DNA of 64,000 bases, from assembly GCA_949752795.1 (NCBI GenBank), contig OX457070.1:35807574-35871573 (forward strand), in the 5' to 3' direction. The notes below the pieces were generated by a model, which saw only the letters and a program-made list of their open reading frames with translations, was not told the DNA's origin and made no database searches. This DNA comes from Hyperoodon ampullatus (taxonomy: Eukaryota > Chordata > Mammalia > Artiodactyla > Ziphiidae). This document shows, piece after piece, positions 36,392 through 48,535 of this stretch. The stretch's first letter is position 1, and every line of letters begins with the position of its first letter. The translations under genes were made by a program, and so were the position numbers.

Positions 36392-38440
36392 TTTTTAATT
36401 TTATTGAAGCATAGTTGATTTACAATGTGTCAATTTCTGCTGTACAGCAGAGTGATTCAGTTATACACATATATATATTCTTATTCATATTCTTTTCCAT
36501 TATGGTTTATCACAAGATATTGAATATAGTTCCCTGTGCTATACAGTAGGACCTTGTTCTTTATCCATCCTATATATAATAGTTTGAATCTGCTAATCTC
36601 ACACTCTCAATCCTTTCCTCCCCCCCACCCCTTGGCAACCACAATTCTGTTCTCTATGTCCGTAAGTCTGTTTCTGTTTCATAGATTTGTTCATTTGTGT
36701 CATATTTTAGATTCCACATAAAGTGGTGTCATGTGGTATTTGTCTTTCTCTTTCTGACTTAACTTCACTTAGTTTGATAATCTCCAGATCTATCCATGTT
36801 GCTGCAAATGGCATTATATCATTGTTTTTCATGGCTGAGTAATATTCCATTGTGTGTGTGTGTGTGTGTGTGTGTGTATACACACACATACACGTACGTA
36901 TACACATACCACATCTTCTTTATCCATTCATCTATCGATGGGCATTTAGATTATGTCCACATCTTGACTATTGTAAATAGTGCTGCTATGAACATAGGGG
37001 GTGCATGTATATTTCCTAATTATAGTTTTGTCTGGGTATATGCCCAGGAGTGGGATTGCTGGATCATATGGTAGCTCAATTTTTAGTTTTTTAAAGAACC
37101 TCCATACTTTTCTCCATAGTGGCTGTACCAATTTACACTCCTACCAACAGTGTAAGAGGGTTCCCTTTTCTCCACATCCTCTCCATCATTTATGATTTGT
37201 AGACTTTTTAATGATGGCCATTCTGACTGGTGTGAGGTGGTACCTCATTGCAGTTTCGATTTACATTTCTCTGATAATCAGCGATGATGAGCATCTTTTC
37301 ATGTGCCTGTTGGCCATCTGTATGTCTTCCTTAGAGAAATGTCTATTTATGTCTTCTGCCCATTTTTTGATTGGGTTGTTTGCTTTTTCGTTATTGCATT
37401 GTATGAGCTGTTTATATATTTTGGAAATTAAGCCCTTGTCAGTTGCATCATTTGCAAATATTTTCTCCCAGTCTGTAGGTTGTCTTTTTGTTTTGTTTAT
37501 GGTTTCCTTTGCTGTGCAAAAGCTTATAAGTTTGATTAGGTCCCATTTGTTTATTTTTGCTTTTATTTCTGTTGCCTTGGGAGACTGACCTAAGAAAAGA
37601 TCGGTGTGATTTATGTAAGAGAATGTTGTGCCTATGTTCTCTTCTAGGAGTTTTATGGTGTCATGTCTTATATTTAAGTCTTTAAGCCACTTTGAACTTA
37701 TTTTTGTGTATAGTGTGAGGGTGTGTTCTAACTTCATTGATTTACATGCAGCTGTCCAACTTTCCCAGAACCACTTGCTGAAAAGACTGTGTCTTCCCAT
37801 TTGTATATTCTTGCCTCCTTTCTTGAAGATTAATTAAACATAGGTGTGTGGGTCTATTTCTGGGCCCTCTATTCTGTTCCATTGATCCATATGTCTGTTT
37901 TTGTGCCAGTATCACACTGTTTTGATTACTGTAGCTTTGTAGTATTGTCTGAAGTCTGGGAGGGTTATTTTTCCTCAGGATTGCTTTGGCAATTCTGGGT
38001 CTTTTATGTTTACATATAAATTTTAGGATTATTTGTTCTAGTTCTGTGATAAATGTCATGGGTAATTTGATAGGGATCGCATTAAATCTGTAGATTGCTT
38101 TGGGTAGAATAGTCATTTTAACAATTTTAATTCTTCCAATCTTAGAGCATGGCATATCTTTCCATTTCTTTAAATCATCTTCAATTTCCTTTACTAATGT
38201 TTTGTAGTTCTCAGCATATAAGTAAGTCTTCCACCTCCTTGGTGAGGTTTATTCCTAAGTTGTTTTTTTTTTTAGATGCAGTTTTCAAAGGGATTGTTTA
38301 CTTACATTCTGTTCTGATATTTCATTGTTAGTGTAAAGTACTGATTTCTGTATGTTAATCTTGTAACCTGCTACCTTGCTGAATTCATTTATCAGTAGTT
38401 TTGTGAGTCTTTAGGGTTTTCTATATATAGTAACATTAAT
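36392..38440 (-). mobile_element. L1, 3' end through part of ORF2, antisense
   Basis: Starts with the 3' terminus complement ('attttattgaagcatagttgatttacaatg'). It has the longest surviving ORF2 fragments in the window: minus strand 37261-37800, 179 codons, with [18 protein letters not shown] at its end, and 37742-38155, 137 codons. 5'-truncated near 38440. No frame is intact enough to be active. Confidence 0.9.
36850..36899 (+). repeat. (TG)n plus CA-type microsatellite inside L1
   Basis: About 14 TG units followed by 'tatacacacacatacacgtacg'. Expanded within the L1 3' UTR. Confidence 0.93.
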
Positions 38441-39460
38441 TTTGTTATAATATCCTGGGAATAACTCTGATCATTCTATATAGCAGTATATAAAATGATC
38501 AGAAGACTTTTTAAAAGTATGATAATAATATATACAACAGTGCAATAAACATGAAAACTTAGAGTGAATAAACTGAAAAAATTGAATTGACTAAAATAGA
38601 TGAATTTAAATAAACCAGTAGCTCCAAGGACAAAATTCAAACAAGCCAAAAATATAACTCCTAAAAAGAAGCAGTAGGTTTTATTTATGAATTAAAAACT
38701 TAAAAACTTATTCTAACATGAAAATAAGTGTCATTCCAAGTAAATTCTCCATTTGGTAACAAAATCTAAATTCTTCGCATATATTTTCACATTTAAAGTA
38801 ATTATTCATTGTTCTTATATAAAAAAGATTATGTAGATATTTATGTAGACATTAAGAACTGATTACTAAAATTTATATTAACATAAATGTAACTATGAGA
38901 TAAATTATTTTATAGACTTCCTTATCTTGAAAGTTACTTTTCCCTCAAATCTACAAATATGACATTTCTAAAATATTAACACATTATCAGAAATATTTTA
39001 TTCCTAATTCTTAAAATTTCTTATTAACCAGATTTGTCCTATGAAAAGAAATGTTATTTTAAATAAGTACAAAAAGAAGTGTATCAACATTTTACTTTAC
39101 TTGAAATAAAGCAGCATGAAATTAAATGTTCTGAAAGCAGTTTTGGACAAGGCTTAAACCTGCAAAGCTTGTAGTTAATGAATTTAAATTTTATATTATC
39201 AACTGATTTGAACTAAGTAAAATATTATAGCAGGGAGGGCCAGAACATGGTAGTCTTAAATGTGTAGAAGCTCTTGCATATCTTTGTAAGTGCTTCTGTT
39301 ATCTCATACAAACCTATCAATCCCCAGAAGCATAACAAAAATTAGAAAAGGTTATAACAACATCAATACATTATAATAGTTAAACTTATATGTCAATGAC
39401 TAGTCCAAAGTATGATTTCAAGATGAAAATCTACTCAGGATTTTTTTTTTAGCTTTGAAT

Positions 39461-39590
39461 CGTTTTTTTTTTTTTTTTTTTGGTTGTGCTGCACGGCTTG
39501 CAGGATCTTAGTTCCCCAACCAGGGACTGATTCCGGGCCCTCAGCAGTGAAAGCATCGAGTCCTAACCACTGGACCATCAGGGAACTCCT
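39461..39590 (-). mobile_element. Short tRNA-derived SINE, antisense
   Basis: A T tract, then 'ggttgtgctgcacggcttgcaggatcttagttccccaaccagggac...ctaaccactggaccatcagggaactcc'. About 130 bp and lacking the long CHR-1/2 body. Duplications TAGCTTTGAAT and TAGCTTTAAA flank it. Confidence 0.9.
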
Positions 39591-40302
39591 TAGCTTTAAA
39601 TGCTATTTGTTGTAAATCTGCATATTCATTATAGTAGTGCATTAAATATCACCTGTGAAAGGTAATGAGCTCCCAGGAATAACAAGTCATTTATTCCAGA
39701 TCTTAGATGATACAGAGAGAATATGTGTAAATTTTTAAACATGGATCATAGCCAAAGACTCTCAGTGTTTGTCATCTTTTGTTCAGTGGAAGCCAATTTC
39801 ACTTAATAGTGCTAAAAGATGTTACTAATATGTTAGTTTGGCAAACGGTAAGTTAAAAATTGTCACTGAGAATGACAGAAACTAAATAGTTCATTCTTCT
39901 GAATATTTTTCTGAAAACTTGCTTCCACATTAGTAACACTTTTTATAATAAAACCATTCACTAACTAGGTAGCCCTGATTGGGTGGCAGTAAGGGTTGGG
40001 ATTTATCAACATGACACTTTTCAAATCTATTGTCATCTATGTTATCCCTTTAGATCCATTACATGCCATTTTAATCTTATACAATAAATCTCCAAAAAGA
40101 GACCAAGGAAACAAAAAAAAGGACTGTACAACTTACAATGTCTCCTTGTGCCATGTGCCTCCGAGACACATGATTCTAAACATCTAAGTATGGTACAGTA
40201 ACACAGTTCACTAGTATGTGAAAACCTTGATGGATGGGCATCAGGGGGTAGATACATGTTTTATGGGGCTTGAAACTTATACTTCTGAAGAAAAATAATT
40301 TA

Positions 40303-40682
40303 ATTGACCTGGAGAATATTATGCTTACTGAAATAAGTCATAGACAAATACTGTATATTATCACTTAGATATGGAATCTAAAAAATAAACAAATATATAT
40401 AACAAAACAGGATAAGACTCACAGATATAGAAAACAAACTAATGGTTACCAGTGGGGAGACAGAAGAGCGGGAGGGTCAAGATAGGGCTACAGGATTAAG
40501 AGATACAAACCTCTATGTATAAAAAAGATAAGCAACAAGGATACATTGTACAGCACACGGAAATATAGCCATTATTTTATAATAACTTTAAATGGAGTAT
40601 AATCTATAAAAATACTGAATCACTATGCTGTACACCTGAAAATATTATAATATTGTAAATCCACTATACTTCAATTTAAAAA
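40303..40682 (+). mobile_element. L1 3' end, sense, 5'-truncated
   Basis: 'ggagaatattatgcttactgaaataag', 'ggttaccagtggggagacag' and 'tgctgtacacctgaaaatattataatattg' make up the L1 3' UTR. The duplication AAAATAATTTAA is at 40291-40302 and in the tail near 40682-40693. Confidence 0.88.
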
Positions 40683-40769
40683 AATAATTTAACATTTCAA
40701 GTACAAAATTAGGTACTGGGAAGGATATGTACAAATAAGAGGCAGAGAAGCTTAAGCTTTATAAACTTT

Positions 40770-40842
40770 GTAGTAAATTTACCTCTGCATCTGGCACATA
40801 GTAAACACTCCATAATTATTTGTGGAATAATTTTTGATTAAT
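40770..40842 (+). mobile_element. L2 3' tail fragment
   Basis: 'ctctgcatctggcacatagtaaacactccataattatttgtgga' matches the well-known L2 3' end ('cctggcacatagtaggtgctcaataaatatttgttga'). Confidence 0.7.
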
Positions 40843-41589
40843 AAGTATTAATTAAATTTAAAGTCAAGATGAGAAGAACATGACTTTCCCAGTAGTGGTC
40901 TCTTGCAGTGTATTTAATATAATATCATTTAACAGTACCTTAGCCTTAGTCTCAACCAGCTTTACTGCATGTCCTCTATTCTTGTATGTGCTGTCCTAAT
41001 CAACTAAAAGACATGAAAATGAAATACAAAGCCAAGTGGCTTTTACTTTCTTGACTTATTTAGAATATGACCATTTCCCAGGGGTATATGAACATATTTA
41101 ACTGTATATATCCAACATTTAAACTAAATTGCAACACTATCTAAAAGTTAAAAAATAAATGTATCCAGAGGATAGCCAATTGGGGGGGTGATATAGATAC
41201 TAGATACTAGATGTCTTTTATCACACTGTAAAGATTCATGTATGAACTGTCTCAAACTGAGAGGTATGGAGCTACAGAAATATACTCTCTACTGCATTTA
41301 CTAAAAACTACATTCATATATATGAATAGTGAGAAGGTCCACAGAAAGATTAAGAAATGAAAACCTTCATAGTACAGATATAATATCAACTCAAGAACTG
41401 TTAAGCCTTATTACCTTCTTGAAATTAATGACCCCAAATTCCCTATAACAGTTAAAAAATTAAGAGTAGAAATCACAGAATTAAGAATGAGAGAGAGAGA
41501 ATATGTTCCAGAAATAATTTGTGGACCACAGATCTTATAGCCAACACTTACATCACTGTTAAACATAAAGTACTAACATTAGTAACTCT

Positions 41590-42235
41590 CAAAAAAATTG
41601 ATATTTTTTATGGGTAACTTTCTTTTTCACTGATTTATATGCCTATATACTAGTGCTATTATATAGTCTTAATGTTAACTAGAATAAGTCTTAGGTATTC
41701 TTGACCATTTACTTTCACATATGAATTTTAAGATCAACTTGTCAAGTTCCATGAAAAATCTTGAAGGATTTTGATTGGAATTCCACTGAATTTTACAGAT
41801 TATTTGGGGTCAGAATTGATATCTTTATGATGTATAGTCTTTTCAGCCATAAGCAGGTGTATATCTGTATTTTAATCAGGTGTTCATTTATGTCACTCAG
41901 TAATGGGTGGTAATTTCTTCTTAAATGCATTGTATATCTTTTGCTTATTTTCAGTGAAGAATTACATACAAATTTTGCCAGAGACAAGAAGATAGGAAAA
42001 AAAGCTGCCTTAGCTTATTTATAAGGCTAGTATAACCTTGATACCAGTTGGGGTCTTGTTAGCAGTCAAGTGCAAGTAAAGTGATAGAATTTCTTAAGAA
42101 CACAGATGCACAGGACACAGATGCACTTATATAATACTGTACAGCAACTATACCTCAGTGAAAAAAACATAAATGCAAAAGTATTACATAAAACACTAGC
42201 AAATTGAATACGGGAGTATATATATTTTTAAATTA
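41590..42235. mobile_element. Old L1 ORF2 fragments in two orientations
   Basis: 41590-41960 reads as antisense ORF2 ('aagatcaacttgtcaagttccatgaaaaatcttgaagg'). 41995-42220 reads as sense ORF2 ('ataaggctagtataaccttgatacc', 'aaacactagcaaattgaatac'), with a 3' UTR-like piece at 42125-42160. Confidence 0.55.
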
Positions 42236-42378
42236 CTGCTAATTTCTTCATTGAATATAAGGATCTATTATGAAAGTGTCATGCCACTCTTGGATTAAAA
42301 AAGAAAAACAACATGATTTTTTCAATTGATATACATTTAAGTTGCTTCCGATTTTTTATCGTTGTAAGTACTGCTGTC

Positions 42379-42522
42379 AGGAATTCCCTGGTGTTCCAGT
42401 GGTTAGGACTGCATGCTGTCACTGCCGAGGGCCTGGGTTCAATCCCTGGTTGGGGAACTAGGATTCCACATGCTGCATGGTGCAGCCAAAAAAAAAAAAA
42501 AAAAGATAGTCTTAAAAAAAAA
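42379..42522 (+). mobile_element. Short tRNA-derived SINE, sense
   Basis: Head 'aggaattccctggtgttccagtggttaggactg', then 'gggttcaatccctggttggggaactagg' (B-box-like) and an A tail. Duplications TAAGTACTGCTGTC (42365-42378) and TAAGTATTGCTGTC (42523-42536) differ at one base. Same short type as 39461. Confidence 0.93.
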
Positions 42523-43598
42523 TAAGTATTGCTGTCATCACCAATCTTGGACATAAGATTGGTCACATCATTTCCTTAAGAAGATTTTCCAAAAGTATAT
42601 ATATGCAAATTTGAATTCTGATGTATTATTAAAATATGGAATCATCAAACTTTTTCCATAAAGGACCAAACAGCAAATATTATAGGCTTGTGGGCCAAAA
42701 GGAAAAATTGAGGTTATTATTTAGGTACTTGAGACAACAAATTTCCATAGATTGTTATTGATAACATTTTAAATGTAATAATTGAGTATGATAGAAAGCA
42801 AATTTCCACAAATCTTTATTGATAAAATTAAAAATCTATTAATTGAGTACAGTTTTCATAATAAAGTTCTACAGATGTGAATAATGGAATTCTTTTGTGG
42901 GGGGATAACATTTCTCTTAATAAGGGTTGAAAGGTGGTTTTCCTTAACAACAAAATCTGTTGCAAATGTTCATCTGTGAATACTGATCTATGGTGAGATT
43001 TTATGTATTTCAACTTTGCAAATTTCTTTCCTCATAGATAAGTACTGCCAAATACTGATATCAATCCATGAGTGTATGGTTTAATTGCACATATTCACTG
43101 ATCAGAAGGCATTTTTACAATTCTGTTAGCTAAAGGCTAGACTGCCTTTTAACATGTTACTACACTGCAAATTAATTACTTCCTATTAAAGTTCCTTAAT
43201 TGCAACATTAAATAGACTTTGGAATATGGACATTACCTTTGCACTTGTATCAAGGTTGAAAAATGCTGCTGTGGACTGAAATATATTGCTGGGAATTTGT
43301 ATAGGAATGGAGATCTCACTTCTTTTTTTAACTTTTGACAGTGCAGGAAGTGTATAACACAGCCTATAACACAGTCTATTACTTGCAAGTCAAACAATGT
43401 TAGTTCTCACTGAAATGACTTTATCACAATATAAGTTTCACATATAAGTACTGTTTTGCTTGTAATAGTTTCAGTTTGAAACACTTTCAAGTCTTCAGCA
43501 TAAGGTAATTCCAAAGCCATTCAGAGTTGAGTGGTTGAGCACAGTTCTTCCAACCATTTAAAAATGTAAACACCATTTTCTTTTAAAATTGAAGTACA

Positions 43599-43798
43599 GG
43601 GCTTCTCTGGTGGCGCAGTGGTTGAGAGTCCGCCTGCCGATGCAGGGGACATGGGTTCGTGCCCTGGTCCGGGAAGATCCCACATGCCACGGAGCGGCTG
43701 GGCCCGAGCCATGGCCATTGAGCTTGCGCATCTGGAGCCTGTGCTCCGCAATGGGAGAGGCCACAACAGTGAGAGGCCCACATACTGCAAAAAAAAAA
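43599..43798 (+). mobile_element. CHR-2-type SINE, sense, inside the L1
   Basis: 'gggcttctctggtggcgcagtggttgagag' through 'acaacagtgagaggcccacatactgc' and an A tail. The short duplication TTGAAGTA is on both sides (43589-43596 and 43801-43808). A small deletion relative to other copies lies near 43705. Confidence 0.93.
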
Positions 43799-44731
43799 AT
43801 TTGAAGTATAGTTGATGTACAGTATTATATATACAGGTGTACAATATAGCAATTCACAACTTTTAAAGGTTATACTCCATTTATAGTTATAAAAATTCCC
43901 TGTGTTATACAATATATCCTTGTAGCTTAATTTATACCTAATAGTTTGTACCTCTTAATCCCTTATGCCTATAATGCTCTTTCTTCCCTCTCCACTGGTT
44001 TGCTCTTTATATCTGTGAGTCTGCTTCTTTTCTGTTATATTCACTAGTTTGTTGTATTTTTTAGATTCCACATGTAAGTGATATCATACAGTACTTGTCT
44101 TTCTCTGTCTGACTTATTTCACTTAGCATAATGACAAAACCAAAAAACCTACTGAATGGGAGAAAATACTTGCAAACAATATGACTGATAAGGTGTCAAT
44201 ATCCAAAATATATAAATAGTTCATACAACTAAACATCAAAAAACAAACAACCTGATTAACAAAATGGGCAGAAGAACTGAATAGACATTTTTCCAAAGAG
44301 GAAATGCAGATGGCTAACAGGCACATGAAAAGATGCTCATCATCACTAATCATCAGGGAAATGCAAATCAAAACCACAGTGAGATATCACCTCACACCTG
44401 TCAGAATGGCTGTCATCAAAGAGAACACAAATGACAAATGTTGGTGAGGATGTAGAAAAAAGGGAACCTCATACACTGTTGGTGAGAATGTAGACTGGCG
44501 CAGCCACTGTGGAAAACAGTATGGAGGTTTCTCAGAAAACTAAAAGTAGAACTACCATATGACCCAGCAATTCCATGCCTGAGTGTATATGTGAAAAAAA
44601 CAAAAGCACTAATTCAAAGAGATACATGCACCCCAGTGTTCATAGCAACATTATTTACATTTGCCAAGATATGGAAGCAACCTAAGTGTCCGTCAACAGA
44701 TGACTGGATAAAGAAGATTGTGGTACATATC

Positions 44732-45058
44732 AGGCTTCCCTGGTGGTCCAGTGGTTAAGAATCTCCCTGCCAATGCAGGGGACATGGGTTTGAGCCCTGG
44801 CCTGGGGAGATCCCACATGCTGCAGAGCAGCTAAGCCCATGTGCCACAACTACTGAGACGGTGCTCTAGAGCCCTTGAGCCACAACTACTGAAGCCCGTG
44901 CACCTAGAGCCCATGCTCCACAATAAGAGAAGCCACCGCAATGAGAAGCCCGTGCACTGCAATGCAGGGTAGCCCCCGCTCACTGCAACTAGAGAAAGCC
45001 CACGCGCAGCAGCGAAGACCCAATGCAGCCAAAAAAAAAAAAAGTCATAAAAAAAAGA
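44732..45058 (+). mobile_element. CHR-1-type SINE, sense, inside the L1
   Basis: 'aggcttccctggtggtccagtggttaagaatc' head, 'gagcccatgctccacaataagagaagcc' body, 'gaagacccaatgcagcc' end and A tail. A CA microsatellite (45059-45082) follows at the insertion point. Confidence 0.92.
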
Positions 45059-45082
45059 ACACACACACACACACACACACAC
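45059..45082 (+). repeat. (CA)n microsatellite
   Basis: About 12 CA units between the SINE tail and resumed L1 sequence. Confidence 0.95.
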
Positions 45083-45539
45083 AGTGGAATACTACTCAGC
45101 CATAAGTAAGAGTGAAATTTTGCCATTTGCAGCAACATGAATGGACCTGGAGGGCATTATTCTAGGTAAACACCATTCTTTACTCAAGGGCTGTACAAAA
45201 GGCAGGCTATATTTGGCCTATAGGCCATAGTTTACTGGCCCCTGCTCTGTAAAGTCTATATTCCCAGTAAATGTAATAAGTGCCTGTTTCCCCCCAAACT
45301 TTGCAACCAGTAAGTAATAACTTTAAAAAATTTGTCCAGTTTGAAATTACATTTTTTCAACTTTGAACATTAGGACAGTTAAATACCTTTTCATGATTAT
45401 AGGCCATTTATATTTCATCATTGAAAACTTGTTGTTCATATTCTTTTTCCATTTTTATTGTAATAAAATTCTCATTCCAACAGTTACCCTGTGTACCAAA
45501 AAGAGTTCAAAGTCCTTTTTAGTGGCTCTACTTCTTTAG

Positions 45540-45915
45540 AATTATTTTCCACTGCATTTTCCCACACATCCAGCATTCCTTCCATATTGAAAGACCTGCC
45601 ATTGCCTGATAGAACTGTGTTTTCTCAAGCTTCTCTACATATGTGCACCAGATATCATTCATTTTCTGTTGCCTTTTCTCCATTTTCCCTTCTACTATAA
45701 CTCTTATCCTTCAAGATGCAGATCAAGGAACAGTTCCTCCTCTTTGGTTCTACACCATTCTTAACTCTGCCATAAAACCTATTACACTATGTTACTAACT
45801 GTTGTTTACAGTTGTCTTTCTCCCTACTGGGCTGAAAGCTTGTTGAGAAATGGTATTGTAATTGATCTCTCTTTTCACAACTTAATAGGCACTGATTATT
45901 TGCTGACTGAATGAG
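45540..45915 (+). mobile_element. L2 3' region, sense
   Basis: 'ccttcaagatgcagatcaaggaacagttcctcctc', 'ttactaactgttgtttacagttgtctttctccctactgggctgaaagcttgttgag' and 'aggcactgattatttgctgactgaatga' are L2 3' blocks in the right order. It ends about 500 bp before the second exon. Confidence 0.8.
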
Positions 45916-46412
45916 TTCAAGATAATAGTAGTGTTAATAATATTAATAAAGTAATATGTGCCAGACACAAAAATATCAGAGACAAATTTGTATAATAGTA
46001 TTCCTTATAAAATGCTTATCATAATGAACAATTGAATTTTGAAGAAGCTATCTCAGATAGTAAAATTTCATTAAAGAAAATAGCCACTAAGATTTTTATT
46101 CCCTGACAAAACTAAGCACATCAAACATTGGATTTAAAAGCTTGTCTTTTTCCCTAAAGACTTAAAATAATTTATTTAAATAACTGCTACTAGTTATAGC
46201 TATGATTTCCAATTCAAGAAAATTTGCTTGTATTAGAAAACTGAGAAAATTAAAATACAAAATTTTTGTATTTTATCATCAGCCATGTCTGTTTTGTAAT
46301 CTATTTTTGTTACTGTTTTGAAAGAACAGTAAGTTCTTTCTTTCAAAATCTCCTTTGTAACTTGACTATGATACATTTTGGATTAATCTTTTATTTTGCT
46401 TTATTTCCAAAG

Positions 46413-46515
46413 GACATCCATTACCTTGCACTAGATAAGGGCGAACTGGCACTAGCTGAAGTGGCAAGAAAGAGAGCTAGTGACATTGATGCAGAATCAA
46501 TAACCTCTGGAGTTG
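46413..46515 (+). CDS. WDPCP: WDPCP internal coding exon (103 bp)
   Basis: The next exon of the same gene, starting in phase 0 straight after the ATG that ends the 17361-17424 exon. It encodes 34 residues: DIHYLALDKGELALAEVARK, then RASDIDAESITSGV. One leftover base passes to the following exon, which is outside the window. The acceptor is ...tgctttatttccaaag|GA and the donor is GTTG|gtaag. The segment is charged, looks helical, and lies in the middle of a protein of about 750 residues, downstream of the WD40 region. I infer a structural or scaffolding role in ciliogenesis and planar polarity; no catalytic residues are expected. Being 103 bp, it is frame-shifting if skipped, and skipping both exons (167 bp) also breaks the frame. 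The sequence is intact and strongly conserved against remembered mammalian WDPCP. Confidence 0.95.
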
Positions 46516-47717
46516 GTAAGATTTAATGCTGTTTTTTTTAAGTGCTTTTTATTTTAATCAATACTTATTCAGTATCACTTCTATTTACATTTGTAGGGCA
46601 TGGCTGGTTAATTTGAATTACTTTCTTTGTGAAGACAGTGTCTTTTTTTTTTTAGAAAAAACAAGAGTTAAGCCTGGGTAAATAGTACAATATGGATATT
46701 TAACTTGGAATTATGTTAATATGCAAATTAATAATCAGTAATTAATAACTACTTAGCAAAAAGTTAAAAAGTCATTGTTCTTTTCATAAGATTTTAAGGA
46801 AAACAGTTTATTATTATTAGTGCTATTATTAAAATTAACCAACACAGGAACTTATATAATCCTTTATTTTTATACATAGACATGTCACATCTCAGAAGAA
46901 TTCCCTCCTATATCAGACAAAGTACTTCATGTGAAATTTAGGTTTGATGGGTGATTTTTTTTTTTTTATCTAGAAGCCACTAGATTCATTTTACTGTGAG
47001 TCTTCCAAAGAGGATAAATCAAATGCCTAAATTGAATCTAAAAGTCCATTCAAAACTTTCTAATATAGAAAAATGATGTCTTTAAAAACTATAATAATAT
47101 CAGCATGAGTTTCCTTTTTCTAAACTCAATTTATCCTAATGTGACCAACTCTGAAAGTACTGATCTCTGGACATCCCAATTTCTATTGTTCCTGGTATTT
47201 CCTATTCCTAAATTAGGCAGAGGACCGTCAGAAATTGTAATAGAATTTATTTCTTCATGGAACTCCTATAAAACAAAGAAGTTTCAGTAAGGTTTCCACT
47301 TGGTAAGTTGCTTGAAAATATTATAACATTGATTATCCATTGATGGATCATCTTGTGCTTTGTTTTTGTAATGTTGGCAGCCAAAAGGAGCAATTGTCGC
47401 CTTCTCTCTAACATCACCACCAGAGGTCCCAGTCTTCCAGTTGGTACTGAAGGACTCAAAGCCATACTACCAGGGTAGCTCTAAAGCTGAATACCAAAGC
47501 TGACAGTTGTTTACCAGAAAGATGATATTGTTCTCCCTCCCCAACCCTGAAAAAGTTCCAAACTGATCAAACCCAAAAGATGCATAGACCACTTTCAAAT
47601 CTTCATTCCTAATGGATAAAGGATATTCAATATTAATATAATATTAGATAAGAGTAACTTCAGTTGACCTATCAATGTATATTGTTACTTGCTAAGGATA
47701 GTGATGTGCATCCCAAT

Positions 47718-47845
47718 AAAAACAATAATAGCTAATATTTACTGAATGCTTACTGTGGGCCATGCACTATTCTAAGTTAACCTACATTTACTAATTTAAG
47801 CCTCACCATAATTCTTTCAGGTAGGTACAATTTATATTTGTGATA
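47718..47845 (+). mobile_element. MIR SINE fragment, sense
   Basis: 'agctaatatttactgaatgcttactgtgggccatgcactattctaag', then 'ctttcaggtaggtac', matches the MIR core. Confidence 0.85.
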
Positions 47846-48535
47846 AGTCACTTATAACTAAATAATGAAACCATACCATATTAATAGGAATTGCTGTGTT
47901 ACATAATGGGGATACAAACATCCTCCATCCCCATCCCTCTTGCCATTTAGGAAACACAGTAGGAGGTTAATTCATAGCAAATTTTATCAGAATTTTCCTT
48001 AGTTGTCATGTACACTGCCTTTTCCACCAGGGTTTCAGATACAATGGAGGCAATTTTTGCATTTTAAAGCTATTTAAATTTACTAAGAGTGAAAAGGAAT
48101 ATGAAGAGATTACCACGAAATTTCAGAAAAATGAAGAAACTCCTCTATTCACCAAAATGCATCCTGTGCCCTGTGTATATTTTGATCAGGTTACCTAGGC
48201 CAGCTGATAATTCCTAGCCAAGGAGTTTGGTGTTCCCCCTTTGAGCCCTGCCTCATTTCTAGTAAATACCTTTTTTTCACTGAAACCCTGTTACTCCCCA
48301 TTTCTCAGCTTTTTTTCAGGCCTTATCCTTTAACTTTGATTACTATTTCTTGTCAAAGATCCATTTAATAACAATAGTAACTATCAAGAGGTGAACAGCT
48401 TAGATAAATGTTCTACTCCACTTTTGTTCCAGAAAACTGGGGTGACTCCCACTTATATTTAGCAGACAGAAAAAAATAATCAGCAAACTTTAAGGTACAA
48501 CATTTAGAGTCATTGAGTCTGAGGAGCAAAAGGAA

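Larger units (their letters stand above)
43578..45165 (-). mobile_element. L1 with 5' inversion (twin priming), 12-bp duplication
   Basis: 43578-44133 (minus the SINE at 43599) is the L1 3' end in antisense, ending 'cacttagcataatg'. 44134-45165 is the preceding part of the same L1 in sense: ORF2 C-terminus, then 3' UTR up to 'gagggcattattctagg'. The two parts abut in the L1 sequence at GCATTAT, exactly as twin priming predicts. The whole is flanked by GTAAACACCATT at 43566-43577 and 45166-45177. Confidence 0.93.
42635..45244 (-). mobile_element. Large old hAT element split by an L1 insertion
   Basis: Left end 'caaactttttccataaaggaccaaacagcaaatattataggcttgtgggcc' and right end 'ggctatatttggcctataggccatagtttactggcccctg' are opposite ends of a GGCAAACT-group hAT element. 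About 1 kb of internal sequence (42710-43565 plus 45178-45200) remains once the L1 at 43578-45165 is removed. No transposase frame is visible. Confidence 0.75.
17425..46412 (+). other. WDPCP: WDPCP intron between the two exons (28,988 bp)
   Basis: Bounded by gtgagt and ccaaag. It holds no other exon that I can support. It is filled mainly with L1, CHR SINE, hAT, Tigger and LTR insertions, listed separately. Parts that look unique are 17425-18880, 18905-19565, 21640-22090, 25215-26095, 26310-26950, 31090-31860, 38460-39450, 39600-40290 and 40850-41580. In these I see only AT-rich non-coding sequence with short chance reading frames. Confidence 0.9.

Noticed and set aside
37261..38155. Long minus-strand frames of 179 and 137 codons
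   Set aside because: L1 ORF2 C-terminal sequence ([18 protein letters not shown] type), broken into pieces; a retroelement remnant and not a gene.
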